NCBI RefSeq assembly: GCF_001668725.1 | Contig: NZ_LZKL01000034.1 | Location: 1 to 51,971 of the forward strand | Direction of reading: 5' to 3' | Source of the DNA: Mycobacterium sp. E787 | Lineage (GTDB): Bacteria > Actinomycetota > Actinomycetes > Mycobacteriales > Mycobacteriaceae | Length of the DNA stretch: 51,971 nucleotides | Part shown: positions 1 to 8,513 of the stretch, one piece after another | Numbering within the stretch: position 1 is the first letter of the stretch | How the letters are laid out: each line of letters begins with the position of its first letter | Position numbers and translations under genes: made by a program | Notes under the pieces: generated by a model | Told to the model about the DNA's origin: nothing | Seen by the model: only the letters and a program-made list of their open reading frames with translations | The model's database searches: none

Positions 1-164
1 CGCTGCCCGGCCAACTCCGCCAACTCCTCAAACAACACCGCCAACCGCTCTTTATGGTTCACCCCCAACCGAGGCGGCGCCGTCGACAACATGACCCCAT
101 CATCACAGCCGGGTACGACAAGTTTGAGCCGCTCGACCGCGGCGAACCCCGAATCGTCGGCCAT
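1..164 (-). CDS. DUF222/HNH endonuclease-like (13E12 repeat family) protein, N-terminal fragment
   Basis: The minus strand is open from an ATG at 164 to the window edge and reads MADDSGFAAVERLKLVVPGC and onward, ending ELAELAGQR. The stretch with the leucine-rich pattern and the 'FEELAELAGQR' ending is typical of the N-terminal helical DUF222 region of the large mycobacterial DUF222-HNH family, whose HNH nuclease motif would lie beyond the window. An in-frame ATG at 185 would add seven residues; neither start has a strong Shine-Dalgarno. Only about 54 residues are visible and the nuclease motif cannot be checked, so the family call rests on resemblance alone. Confidence 0.55.
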   Translation of the reverse strand, partial: MADDSGFAAVERLKLVVPGCDDGVMLSTAPPRLGVNHKERLAVLFEELAELAGQ

Positions 165-294
165 CTGACCCAATCGGCCGGACATGAACAATCTTGAACG
201 CCGTCCCGAGCGAAAGCCGGGACCGAAAGACCGCCCGCGAGTACGCTTTTCCTCGGGTCACCAGGGGATCGCTGAATGTCGAGGGAGACGGGCC

Positions 295-1986
295 ATGTCC
301 TTCGTGATGGTGCTGCCGGAGTTCGTTGACCAGGCGGCCGGGCAATTGGAAAACATCGGCTCGGCGTTGACCGCGGCCAATGCGACGGCTGCGGCCCCGA
401 CCACCAATGTGGTGGCTGCCGCGGGTGACGAGGTGTCGGCGGCGATCGCCTCGCTGTTTTCCAGCCAGGCCCAGGAGTTCCAGGCGCTCAACGCGCGGGC
501 GGCGGCGTTTCACAAGCAGTTCACGCAGACGCTGACGGCGGCCGCGGACGCGTTCGCCGGCGCCGAGGCGGCCGGCGCCTCGCGTCTGGGGCAGCTCCTG
601 ACCGCGGTCGACGCCGCGACCGGACTGCTCGCCGGGGGTGGCGCCACCAGCGCCGCGAACGTGGCGCTGATCATGGGCGGCAGCGGGGAGCCGATCCCCA
701 CCCCCGACTTCATCGCGAAGAATTTCGCCCTGTACATCGAGCCGTTCTTCCAGAATTTCACGCCACAGGCGCTGTTCACACCGGAAGGCAATTACGGGCT
801 CTACACCGGGGTCAAGAGTCTGACGCTGGACGTGTCGGAAGCCCAGGGCGTTCAAATTCTCGACAGCGCGATCCTGCAGAATTACAACGCGGGCAACACC
901 ATTGTCGTCAAAGGCGAGTCGCAGAGTTCGACGATCTCGTCGATGGTGATGCCGCTGCTGGCGGCCCAGCACGTGCCGACCTCGGCGGTCTCGTTCGTGC
1001 TCACCGGCGATCCCAACGCCCCCAACGGCGGCCTGTTCGAACGGCTGTACCCCCTGAGCATCCCGGCCCTCGGCATCACGTTCAACGGCGCCACCCCCTC
1101 CAACCTGTACCCGACCACCATCTGGACTCAGGAATACGACGGCTTCGCCGACGTCCCGCAGTACCCGATCAATCTGCTGTCGGATCTCAACTCGCTTGCG
1201 GGCATCTATTACGTGCATCCCACCTACACGGACCTGACGTCCAGCCAGCTCGCCACGGCGATCCAGCTGCCAACCGTCGGCCCCACGATGACGACCTACA
1301 ACATGATCCCGACCCAGAACCTGCCGCTGCTGGAGCCGCTGCGATCCATCCCGGTGGTCGGCAACCCCATCGCCGACCTCCTCCAACCCGACATGAAAGT
1401 GCTGGTCAACCTCGGCTACGGCGACCCGAATTACGGCTGGTCGCAGGGTCCCGCCAACGTGCCCACCCAATTCGGCCTGTTCCCGCCCATAAGCGACGTG
1501 GCGAAGGTGCCGGGCCTGCTCGTCTCCGGAACCCAGCAGGGCATCACCGATTTCATGCACGACGTCTCCGCGGAATTCTCCGGCACCGGGTCGTTCGGGA
1601 CATCCCTGAACTCGTTCAGCATGCCCTCGTCGGGGCCGTCGGCGCTCACGTTGCCCAGCCCGGCCGACCTCGTCTCCGCGCTCTCCCCGGTCAACGTCGC
1701 CGACAACATCTACAACGCGGTCAACACGCTGTCGGGCGCGGCCGCGGACGGCTACGCGACGCTGCTGCCCACCGCCGATGTCGCGAACGCCCTGCTGACC
1801 AGCCTGCCCGCGTACGACTTGACCCTCTTCGCCAACGGACTGCAGTCGGGCAACCTCGTCGCAGCCATCGGCCAACCGATCGCAACCGACACGTACCTCA
1901 TCCCGCTGGCCGGGGCATTCGAAGCGTTCGCCGTCATCGGCCAGGCCTCAACGGTCGTCGGCGATCTGGGCAACCTGGTGCCCTGA
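295..1986 (+). CDS. PE family protein with C-terminal PE-PPE (alpha/beta hydrolase-like) domain
   Basis: 563 aa. The ATG at 295 is chosen because it gives the canonical PE opening MSFVMVLPEFV and follows a purine-rich site (GAGGGAGA, 281-288). An upstream in-frame start at 184 would add residues foreign to PE proteins. Residues about 1-92 are the PE domain, an alpha-helical hairpin normally used for type VII (ESX) export. Residues about 140-370 resemble the PE-PPE domain, a serine hydrolase fold. The nucleophile-elbow motif G-E-S-Q-S falls at residues 207-211, making Ser209 the likely nucleophile. The rest is a low-complexity tail without PGRS glycine repeats. Family knowledge suggests a surface or secreted esterase/lipase; the substrate is unknown. 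It stands alone, convergent with the lipoprotein gene 11 bp downstream. Confidence 0.88.
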   Translation: MSFVMVLPEFVDQAAGQLENIGSALTAANATAAAPTTNVVAAAGDEVSAAIASLFSSQAQEFQALNARAAAFHKQFTQTLTAAADAFAGAEAAGASRLGQLLTAVDAATGLLAGGGATSAANVALIMGGSGEPIPTPDFIAKNFALYIEPFFQNFTPQALFTPEGNYGLYTGVKSLTLDVSEAQGVQILDSAILQNYNAGNTIVVKGESQSSTISSMVMPLLAAQHVPTSAVSFVLTGDPNAPNGGLFERLYPLSIPALGITFNGATPSNLYPTTIWTQEYDGFADVPQYPINLLSDLNSLAGIYYVHPTYTDLTSSQLATAIQLPTVGPTMTTYNMIPTQNLPLLEPLRSIPVVGNPIADLLQPDMKVLVNLGYGDPNYGWSQGPANVPTQFGLFPPISDVAKVPGLLVSGTQQGITDFMHDVSAEFSGTGSFGTSLNSFSMPSSGPSALTLPSPADLVSALSPVNVADNIYNAVNTLSGAAADGYATLLPTADVANALLTSLPAYDLTLFANGLQSGNLVAAIGQPIATDTYLIPLAGAFEAFAVIGQASTVVGDLGNLVP

Positions 1987-1997
1987 CGGCGTCGCGC

Positions 1998-2597
1998 TCA
2001 GAAGGTGTTGACCTTGTCCACGCTGACGAACATGCCGTGCTGCGTGCGGTCGTTGGTGAAGCGGGTGCCTTCCTCGGTCGCGTTGATGGTCCAGCCCTGC
2101 GCCGAGTAGGTCTTGTAGTCGATGGTGACCGTCGGGATGGCGCCCAGGTTGCCCAGCACCCACTGAACGTTGCCGCCGGCGCTGACGCTCACGCCGTTGG
2201 CGTGTTCACCGTCCTGCAGTGGGGAGTTGGTGAACGGCGCCTCGCAGCCGACGGTCTCCTTGTTGATCTGGCAGCGGGTCACGCCGGACTTGGTCTCGAT
2301 GAAGACGTAGCCGTTGTGGTCCGGCGGCAGCGGGATGGCGCCGACGGGCGGCGTGGTCGGGGTCGCAGGCCCGGTGGTGCCCGGCGGCGGGGCCGCGGTT
2401 GCGCTGGGGGCCGGCGTCGTGATGCTCGGCCGCGGGGTGGGGAAGGTGGGTTCGACCGGCCCGGCCCCCGGCGCGGCGACCGGCTTGCCCTCGATGGTGG
2501 AGGTGCAGCCGTCAATCAACGCGGGGCTGGCCAGCACGGGGATGAGCAGCAGCGAGCCACCGGCCAGGCTCCGCCGCGCCTTCTGCGATAACTGCAC
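1998..2597 (-). CDS. lpqJ: LpqJ-like lipoprotein
   Basis: About 199 aa from the GTG at 2597, which is preceded by GGGAGCGGCGG. A TTG at 2645 would add 16 residues without a better site. A short basic N-terminus is followed by a hydrophobic stretch ending L-I-D-G-C, so Cys31 is the probable lipidation site; Asp at -2 is atypical for a lipobox. A proline/threonine-rich linker (about residues 40-80) leads to a compact domain of about 110 residues with two cysteines (contexts TRCQ and VGCE), probably disulphide-bonded outside the membrane. The opening after the Cys and the nearby ansP2-type permease resemble M. tuberculosis LpqJ (Rv0344c, near Rv0346c). The function is unknown and the symbol is tentative. 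Confidence 0.65.
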   Translation of the reverse strand: MQLSQKARRSLAGGSLLLIPVLASPALIDGCTSTIEGKPVAAPGAGPVEPTFPTPRPSITTPAPSATAAPPPGTTGPATPTTPPVGAIPLPPDHNGYVFIETKSGVTRCQINKETVGCEAPFTNSPLQDGEHANGVSVSAGGNVQWVLGNLGAIPTVTIDYKTYSAQGWTINATEEGTRFTNDRTQHGMFVSVDKVNTF

Positions 2598-2631
2598 CCG
2601 CCGCTCCCGAAAATTCTCAGATTCAGCGCTC

Positions 2632-2665
2632 AGAGTACGCAACAAGCGGCGAAAGTTACTGTAAC
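2632..2665 (-). promoter_or_regulatory. Candidate promoter and small palindrome upstream of the lipoprotein gene
   Basis: On the minus strand a TACTCT hexamer (2632-2637) fits the mycobacterial -10 pattern TANNNT. About 18 bp further upstream lies a perfect palindrome, GTTACTGTAAC (2655-2665), where a -35 element or operator would be expected. This is prediction from pattern only. Confidence 0.3.
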
Positions 2666-2700
2666 CACGGCCCTATCGATGCCGAGCCGATGGCGCAGGT

Positions 2701-3186
2701 TTACCGCTGCGTGACCGACCCGAGCTCGGCGGCCCGATGCGCGGCCGCGACGATGCCCTGGTAACCGGTGCAGCGGCAGAAGTTTCCGGACAGTCCCTCG
2801 CGTATCTCGTCGTCGGTGGGATTCGGGTTGTCGCGCAGCAACGCCGTCAGCGACATCACGAAGCCCGGCGTGCAGAAGCCGCATTGCAGCCCGTGGCACT
2901 CCCGCAGCGCCGACTGCACGGGCGACAGCGTGCCGTCCGGCGACGCGATGCCCTCGACCGTCGTCACCTCCAGGCCGTCGGCCTGGACCGCGAACATCAG
3001 GCAGGACCGGACGGCGTCGCCGTCCACGAGCACGGTGCAGGCGCCGCACGCCCCGTGCTCGCAGCCCAGATGCGTGCCCGTGAGCCCGCACTTGTCGCGC
3101 AGGAAGTCCGCCAGCGTCATGCGCGGCTCGACCGCGTCGCTGATCGGGGTTCCGTTCACCGACAACTGGATCGGCTGCTCATGCAT
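2701..3186 (-). CDS. Molybdenum hydroxylase [2Fe-2S] small subunit (CoxS/XdhA type), cluster 1
   Basis: 161 aa, the usual length for the iron-sulfur subunit of xanthine-oxidase-family hydroxylases. The N-terminal plant-ferredoxin-like cluster motif is visible as GCEHGACGACTVLVDG followed by SC. The C-terminal second cluster has the paired motifs CGFC and CRC, giving the expected eight cysteine ligands. It passes electrons from the molybdenum centre to FAD in the partner subunit. The ATG at 3186 overlaps the end of the FAD-subunit gene by 8 bp, so this is the last gene of a three-gene operon read large, medium, small. The substrate cannot be read from this subunit. Confidence 0.92.
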   Translation of the reverse strand: MHEQPIQLSVNGTPISDAVEPRMTLADFLRDKCGLTGTHLGCEHGACGACTVLVDGDAVRSCLMFAVQADGLEVTTVEGIASPDGTLSPVQSALRECHGLQCGFCTPGFVMSLTALLRDNPNPTDDEIREGLSGNFCRCTGYQGIVAAAHRAAELGSVTQR

Positions 3187-4054
3187 TGCGTGCCTCCGTG
3201 ACTGCCTCGTTCCAGGCGCGCGCGACCATCGTGGCGCCCACCTGGGTGCGATACGGCGCCGACCCCTGCAGGTCGGTCGGGACGTCGTCGAGGTCCTGCA
3301 TCGCCGCCCGGCCGATGTCCTCGGCCACCAGCTCGCCGACCGGCTGCCCGACAGCCGCGGCCTCGGCCGCCGTCGCGCGTCGGACCGTGGCGCCCAGGCC
3401 CAGCAACCCGATCCCGCAGCGCGACACGCGGTCGGCGTCGTCGAGCCGGACGGCGACCAGGGCTCCGGCGATCGCGAAATCGCCGTGGCGCCGGGCGAAT
3501 TCGCGCACCGAGAACCCGGACCGGCCGTTCCACACGGGGAATCGGACGCCGGTCAGCACCTCGTCTGGATCCATCGTGGTTTCCCACAGGCCGGCGAAGA
3601 AGTCCGCGGCGGCGATCTCCCGCCGACCGCGCGGGGACAGCACCTCCATCACCGCGTCGAGTGCCAGCGCGACCGCCGGGTACTCACCCGCGGCGTCGGC
3701 GTGGGCGATCGACCCGCCCAGGGTGCCGCGGTTGCGGATCTGGAAGTGTCCGACGAACGGCGTCGCGCGCGTCAGCAGCGGAACCGCTTGGCGCACTTGG
3801 TCGTCGGCACCGACGGTGGCCTCGGTGGTGCCCGCGCCGATCCACAGCTCGGTGCCGCGGCGCTCGATGCCCCGCAGCTCGGCCAGCCGCGAGATGTCGA
3901 TGAGGTGGTCGAAGTAGGCCAGCCGCATGGCCAGCATCGGGACCAGGCTCTGACCGCCCGCGATGATCTTGGCGTCGTCGCCCAGCTCGGCCAGCAGCGC
4001 GACGGCGTCGTCGACGGTGTCGGGCCGGTGGTAGTCGAACGAGGCGGGTTTCAC
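3179..4054 (-). CDS. Molybdenum hydroxylase FAD-binding medium subunit (CoxM type), cluster 1
   Basis: 291 aa. The GTG at 4054 is chosen because it gives the family-typical start VKPASFDYHRPDTVDDAV and overlaps the large-subunit stop (GTGA). The flavin motifs are clear: AGGQSLVPMLAMR near residue 35 and TLGGSIAHADAAGEYP near residue 105, followed by the C-terminal CO-dehydrogenase-flavoprotein domain. The protein carries FAD between the [2Fe-2S] subunit and the external electron acceptor. It is translationally coupled to genes on both sides (4-bp and 8-bp overlaps), which implies stoichiometric production of the heterotrimer. Confidence 0.93.
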   Translation of the reverse strand: MKPASFDYHRPDTVDDAVALLAELGDDAKIIAGGQSLVPMLAMRLAYFDHLIDISRLAELRGIERRGTELWIGAGTTEATVGADDQVRQAVPLLTRATPFVGHFQIRNRGTLGGSIAHADAAGEYPAVALALDAVMEVLSPRGRREIAAADFFAGLWETTMDPDEVLTGVRFPVWNGRSGFSVREFARRHGDFAIAGALVAVRLDDADRVSRCGIGLLGLGATVRRATAAEAAAVGQPVGELVAEDIGRAAMQDLDDVPTDLQGSAPYRTQVGATMVARAWNEAVTEARNA

Positions 4055-6387
4055 CGGGCCGCCTCGCTGAGCAGCGCCGCGATCGACGCGGGGCTGGCGG
4101 GCAGCCGGGTGATCGTCACGCCCCGCGGCGCCAGCGCGTCGTTGATGGCGTTGATCACCGCGGGCACCGACCCGATGGCCCCGCCCTCGCCGGCGCCCTT
4201 GTAGCCGCCGGGCCCGGGGCCGGGGATCTCGACGTGGCCGAATTCGATCGGCGGCACCTCGGTGGCCGTCGGCAGCAGGTAGTCGACGAAAGTCGTTGCC
4301 AGCGGGTTGCCGTCGTCGTCGTAGGCGAGGTCCTCCATCAGCGCCCCGCCGATGCCCTGCACCGTGCCGCCGGCGATCTGGCCCTCCACGATGGCCGGAT
4401 TGATCATCGGCCCGACGTCCTCGCTGACGATGTAGCGCAGCAGCGTGACCTTGCCGGTGGCCACGTCCACTTCGCAGGTGCAGGCGTGGGTCGCGTTGGA
4501 CCACAGGATGGGCGCCTTGGCTACGTAGCGGGCGCTGGCCTCCAGCTCGGGTGACATGCCGGGCGGCAGCGCCTGTGGCGAGTAATAGGCGACGTAGGCC
4601 AGCTCGCCGAAGCTCACCCGCCTGGACGGGTCGTCGCGCACCGCCGCGGTCGAATGCTCCAGCACCACTTCGGATTCGGCCACCTTCAGCTGGTGGGCCG
4701 CCAGGGCCACGATCTTCCCGCGCAGGATCGTTCCGGCCTCCGCGACGGCCCCGGCGGTCATCGGGCCGCTGCGGCTGCCCTGGGTCCCCGCCCCGTAAGG
4801 CGTGATCGCCGTGTCGCCCTGGATGGTGGCGACGTCGTCGATGTCGGCGCCCAGCGCGTCGGCGGTCAGCTGAATCACGGTGGTTTCCAAGCTGTTTCCG
4901 CTGGAGCCGCCGTTCACGTAGACGTTGATCTTGCCGGTCGGCTCCATCCGCATGGTGCAACCCTCGGTGGCCAGGTGGCCCGTCGCCGCCCCGGTCGGCT
5001 CGATGTAGGCCGAGAAGCCCAGGCCCAGGTAGCGGCCCTGCGCCAGCGCCTCGCGCTGCTCCTTGCGGAACCCTTCGTGGTCAAGGATTTTCACCGCCTG
5101 CTCGAACGTTTCGCTGGGGGCGACGTGGTCGTAGGGCATGCCGTTGGGGTTGAAGTACGGCATCTCGTCGCGGCGCAACAGGTTGCGGCGGCGCAGCTCG
5201 ACGGGATCCACCCCCATCTTCCGCGCGGCGACGTCGAGCAGGATCTCGCGCGCCAGCGTCTCGTACTGCCACGGCCCGCGGTAGGCGGCCAGGCCGCTGG
5301 TGTTGGTGAAGACCGTCTTGTAGTTGAAGCTGGCCTTGGGCACGCGGTAGGGACCCGGGAAGAACATGCCGATGGCGGCCGTGGTCAGCACCGGGTAGGG
5401 CGTCGGGTAGGCGCCGACGTCCTGCACGAAGTCGATGTCGGCCGCCAGGATGTTGCCGGCCTCGTCGAACGCCAGCCGCCCGGTGCCGTCGACGTGGCGG
5501 GCCTGCCCGGCCGACATCAGGTTCTCGCGCCGGTCCTCGATCCACTTGAGCGCCGCCGGCACCTTGCGGGCGGCCAGCATGATGCACATGTCCTCGCGCA
5601 TCGGGACGACCTTCTGGCCGAAGCCGCCGCCGGTGTCGCGCATGATGACCCGAACCCGTTGCGCCGCAATGCCCAAGAGCCGCGCGCAGAAGGCCCGCAA
5701 CTCGTGGGGCGTCTGCGTGGACGCCCACAGGGTGAGCTCCTCGGAGGCCGCGGACCACTCGACGACCAGCCCGCGGGTCTCGACCGGCACCGGCGCGTAA
5801 ATCTGTTGGTAGATATTCTCTTTCACGACGCAGGCCGCCGACGCGAACAGCTCCTCGTCCGGCGGCGCGCCGCCCATGCCGCCCGCGACGTTGTTCGCGT
5901 AGGTGTCGTGCACCAGCACGTCGGCGGACTGCGCCCGGGTGACGTCGACGATCGCGGGCAGCGGCTCGTAGTCGACGTCGACCAGTTCCAGCGCGTCCTC
6001 GGCGACATACCGGCTCTCGGCGACGATCAGCGCGACGGGGTCGCCGACGAACTTCGCCTCGCCCTCGGCCAGCGGCGGGCGCGGGGTGTCCGGGACGTCC
6101 TTGCCCGCGACGGCGTGCCACGCCTCCTTGACCTCCGGGTTGAGGTCGGCGGCGGTGAAAACCGCGCGCACGCCGGGCAGCGCCAGCGCCGCCGAGGCGT
6201 CGATGCCGTTGATCTTCGCGCGCGCGAACGGGCTGCGCACGAAGCAGGCGTGCAGCATGCCGGGTCGCGCGATGTCGTCGACGAAGCCGCCGCGGCCGGT
6301 CAGCAGCCGGCCGTCCTCCACCCGTTGCACGCGGGTGCCGGCGTACCGGGGCGCGGCAGCGGAGGGGGCTTGTAGGTCCTGAGTCAT
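4051..6387 (-). CDS. Molybdenum hydroxylase large (molybdopterin cytosine dinucleotide-binding) subunit, cluster 1
   Basis: 778 aa, full length for the xanthine oxidase/aldehyde oxidase superfamily. The N-terminal half has the entry motif GRGGFVDDIARPGMLHACFV and the cofactor loop GGGFGQK. The active-site loop reads AYRGPW (residues 368-373). That is not the AYxCSFR loop of form I CO dehydrogenase, so this is not a CO oxidiser. Near the C-terminus the motif GAGEGG places Glu734 as the likely catalytic base. It probably hydroxylates an aldehyde or an N-heterocycle; the actual substrate is unknown. It is the first gene of the minus-strand operon. The ATG at 6387 follows GGATGGAGCGCG. Confidence 0.92.
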   Translation of the reverse strand: MTQDLQAPSAAAPRYAGTRVQRVEDGRLLTGRGGFVDDIARPGMLHACFVRSPFARAKINGIDASAALALPGVRAVFTAADLNPEVKEAWHAVAGKDVPDTPRPPLAEGEAKFVGDPVALIVAESRYVAEDALELVDVDYEPLPAIVDVTRAQSADVLVHDTYANNVAGGMGGAPPDEELFASAACVVKENIYQQIYAPVPVETRGLVVEWSAASEELTLWASTQTPHELRAFCARLLGIAAQRVRVIMRDTGGGFGQKVVPMREDMCIMLAARKVPAALKWIEDRRENLMSAGQARHVDGTGRLAFDEAGNILAADIDFVQDVGAYPTPYPVLTTAAIGMFFPGPYRVPKASFNYKTVFTNTSGLAAYRGPWQYETLAREILLDVAARKMGVDPVELRRRNLLRRDEMPYFNPNGMPYDHVAPSETFEQAVKILDHEGFRKEQREALAQGRYLGLGFSAYIEPTGAATGHLATEGCTMRMEPTGKINVYVNGGSSGNSLETTVIQLTADALGADIDDVATIQGDTAITPYGAGTQGSRSGPMTAGAVAEAGTILRGKIVALAAHQLKVAESEVVLEHSTAAVRDDPSRRVSFGELAYVAYYSPQALPPGMSPELEASARYVAKAPILWSNATHACTCEVDVATGKVTLLRYIVSEDVGPMINPAIVEGQIAGGTVQGIGGALMEDLAYDDDGNPLATTFVDYLLPTATEVPPIEFGHVEIPGPGPGGYKGAGEGGAIGSVPAVINAINDALAPRGVTITRLPASPASIAALLSEAAR

Positions 6388-6409
6388 CGCGCTCCATCCG
6401 GTTGTCGCC

Positions 6410-6434
6410 TGATGAGAACCACGATGCCATCATA
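6410..6434 (-). promoter_or_regulatory. Candidate promoter/operator for the cluster 1 hydroxylase operon
   Basis: The 52-bp gap between the divergent large-subunit and MobA-like genes holds, on the minus strand, a TATGAT hexamer (6429-6434) matching TANNNT. It is overlapped by an inverted repeat TGATG-N13-CATCA (6410-6432). A leader of about 35 nt and a GGAG site would follow. Prediction only. Confidence 0.35.
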
Positions 6435-6439
6435 GGAGA

Positions 6440-7000
6440 GTGACGTTATCGCAGTCGATAGCCGTCGGAGTGCTGCTCGCTGCTGGGGCGGGGCGGCGCT
6501 ACGGCAAGCCGAAAGTCCTGGTGGAGGGCTGGCTGGACGCGGCGATCGACGCGCTGCAGGACGGCGGCTGCGGCGCCGTCGTGCTGGTCCTGGGCGCCGC
6601 CGTGCCGACGTGGGGAGCCGCCGCCCCGCCCGGGGTGACCCCCGTCGTGGCGCCGGACTGGCGCGACGGGCTGAGCGCCTCGGTGCGCACCGGCCTGGCC
6701 GCCGCCGACCGCATGCAGGCGGACTACGCCGTGCTGCACGTCGTCGACACACCCGACGTCGGTCCGGCCGTGGTGGCCCGCGTCCTGGCCCGGGCGGCGT
6801 CGTCGCCCGGCGGGCTGGCGCGCGCCTGCTTCGCCGGCCGGCCCGGCCATCCCGTCGTCGTCCCGCGCCGGCACTGGCCGGAACTGCTGCGCGGGCTGTC
6901 GGGGGATCGGGGCGCGGCGGCCTTCCTGCGCGGCAGGCCCGACGTGGACAACGTCGAATGCGGCGACCTCGCCGGCGGTCAGGACATCGACGAACCCTGA
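6440..7000 (+). CDS. MobA/MocA-like nucleotidyltransferase
   Basis: 186 aa. The N-terminus carries the nucleotidyltransferase signature [17 protein letters not shown], the family pattern LxAGxGxRxGxxK that binds NTP. A VVDTPDV segment near residue 95 sits where the family has its metal-binding aspartate. Such enzymes attach CMP or GMP to molybdopterin; beside a molybdenum hydroxylase, a role in making the dinucleotide cofactor for that enzyme is likely. GTG 6440 is used because later starts would cut into the first beta strand, although the AGGAG at 6434-6438 is too close for an ideal site. It is divergent from the hydroxylase operon and its last 22 bp overlap the convergent permease gene. 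Confidence 0.8.
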   Translation: MTLSQSIAVGVLLAAGAGRRYGKPKVLVEGWLDAAIDALQDGGCGAVVLVLGAAVPTWGAAAPPGVTPVVAPDWRDGLSASVRTGLAAADRMQADYAVLHVVDTPDVGPAVVARVLARAASSPGGLARACFAGRPGHPVVVPRRHWPELLRGLSGDRGAAAFLRGRPDVDNVECGDLAGGQDIDEP

Positions 7001-8433
7001 GCGGGGGTGGCCGGCACGCCCGTGTCCTCGGCGGCGGCCCGGACCCGACCGCGCACCAGGAACCAGCCGGCGATGAGCGCGGGGACGCCGATGATCGTCG
7101 CGCCGAGCAGGTACGGTCCCTGGACCTTGTCGAAGTACATCAGGATGACCACGCCGACCAGGAAGGCCAGCGTGAGGTAGCCGCTGTAGGGCGACAGCGG
7201 CATCCGGAACTTGGGCCGCTGCACCCTCCCGGCCTTCGCCAGTCGGTAGAACTGCAGCTGGCTCGCCACGATCGTCCCCCAGGCGAACACGATGCCCACG
7301 GCGGCGATGTGCAGCACGATCTCGAAGGCCTGGCTGGGTTTGACCGCGTTGAGCACGATGCCCAACAACCCCACGGCGCTGGTGAGCAGGATCCCGCGGT
7401 AGGGCACCCCCCTCTTCGACATCGGCGCGGTGAACCTCGGGCCGCTGCCGTTGATCGCCATCGAGCGCAGGATGCGGCCCGTGGAATACAGGCCCGCGTT
7501 CAAACTCGACAGCGCGGCCGTCAGAACCACCACGTTCATCACGCTGCCCGCACCGCTGACACCGGCCTTGGAGAAGAACGTCACGAACGGGCTGACGTTG
7601 GCTTTGTAGGCGGTGTAGGGCAGCAGCAGGCCCAACAGGACGGTGGACCCGATGTAGAAGACCGCGATGCGGAACACCACCGAGTTGATCGCGCGCGGCA
7701 TGATCTTCTCCGGGTTCGCCGTTTCGCCGGCCGCGATGCCGACCAGTTCGATTGCGGCGTAAGCGAACACCACCCCCGAGGTGACGAGTACCAACGGCAG
7801 CAGGCCGGTGGGCAGCAGCCCGCCGTGGCTGTCCCACAGGCCCGGCCCGGTGTCGTGACCGTCGACCTTGAACCGTCCGACCAGAAAGACCGTGCCGACG
7901 ACGAGGAAGGTCACCAGCGCCAGCACCTTGACCAGCGAGGCCCAGAACTCGAGCTCGCCGAACGCCTTGACCGAGATGAGGTTCATCGACAACACCAGCA
8001 GCAACGCGATCAACGCGAGGGTCCACTGCGGGATGGCCTGGAAGGCACGCCAGTAGTGGCAGTAGTGCGCGATCGCCGTGGTGTCCACGATTCCCGTCAT
8101 CGACCAGTTCAGGACGTACATCCAGCCGGAGACGAAAGCCAGCTTCTCCCCGAAGAATTCGCGGGAGTAGGACACGAACGATCCCGACGACGGGCGGTGC
8201 AGCACCAGCTCGCCGAGGGCGCGCAGGATCAGGAACACGAAGATGCCGCACACGCCATAGACCAAAAACAATCCCGGTCCCGCCGACGCCAGCCGCCCAC
8301 CCGCACCCAGGAAGAGGCCGGTTCCGATGGCGCCGCCCAGGGCGATCATCTGGATCTGCCGGTTTTTGAGGCCCTTGTGATAGCCCGCCTCTTCGCGCGC
8401 GAGCCGTGCGGCGGCGCTGTTCTGCTCTGACAT
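6979..8433 (-). CDS. ansP2: AnsP2-like amino acid permease (APC superfamily)
   Basis: 484 aa with about 12 hydrophobic membrane segments. The amino acid permease signature is present: the N-terminus reads [20 protein letters not shown], followed by [11 protein letters not shown] and [16 protein letters not shown]. Length and pattern match the L-asparagine/GABA-type permeases, and M. tuberculosis AnsP2 (Rv0346c) lies at the equivalent position upstream of dnaK. Role: proton-coupled uptake of asparagine or aspartate across the inner membrane, by family knowledge. The ATG at 8433 follows CAGGAGCTCG. The 3' end overlaps the convergent MobA-like gene by 22 bp. Exact substrate specificity cannot be read here. 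Confidence 0.87.
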   Translation of the reverse strand: MSEQNSAAARLAREEAGYHKGLKNRQIQMIALGGAIGTGLFLGAGGRLASAGPGLFLVYGVCGIFVFLILRALGELVLHRPSSGSFVSYSREFFGEKLAFVSGWMYVLNWSMTGIVDTTAIAHYCHYWRAFQAIPQWTLALIALLLVLSMNLISVKAFGELEFWASLVKVLALVTFLVVGTVFLVGRFKVDGHDTGPGLWDSHGGLLPTGLLPLVLVTSGVVFAYAAIELVGIAAGETANPEKIMPRAINSVVFRIAVFYIGSTVLLGLLLPYTAYKANVSPFVTFFSKAGVSGAGSVMNVVVLTAALSSLNAGLYSTGRILRSMAINGSGPRFTAPMSKRGVPYRGILLTSAVGLLGIVLNAVKPSQAFEIVLHIAAVGIVFAWGTIVASQLQFYRLAKAGRVQRPKFRMPLSPYSGYLTLAFLVGVVILMYFDKVQGPYLLGATIIGVPALIAGWFLVRGRVRAAAEDTGVPATPAQGSSMS

Positions 8434-8513
8434 CGAGCTCCTGCCCTGGTGGCTTCGGGACAGCTCAGGCTAACCCATCAAGGTTGCGCCTGCTTGCCGG
8501 CAGCAAACGGGCG

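Noticed and set aside
103..1875. 590-codon open frame antisense to the PE gene
   Set aside because: It has Arg/Gly/Val-rich, low-complexity composition typical of antisense frames in high-GC DNA and no family pattern; the plus strand encodes a clear PE-PPE protein with ribosome site.
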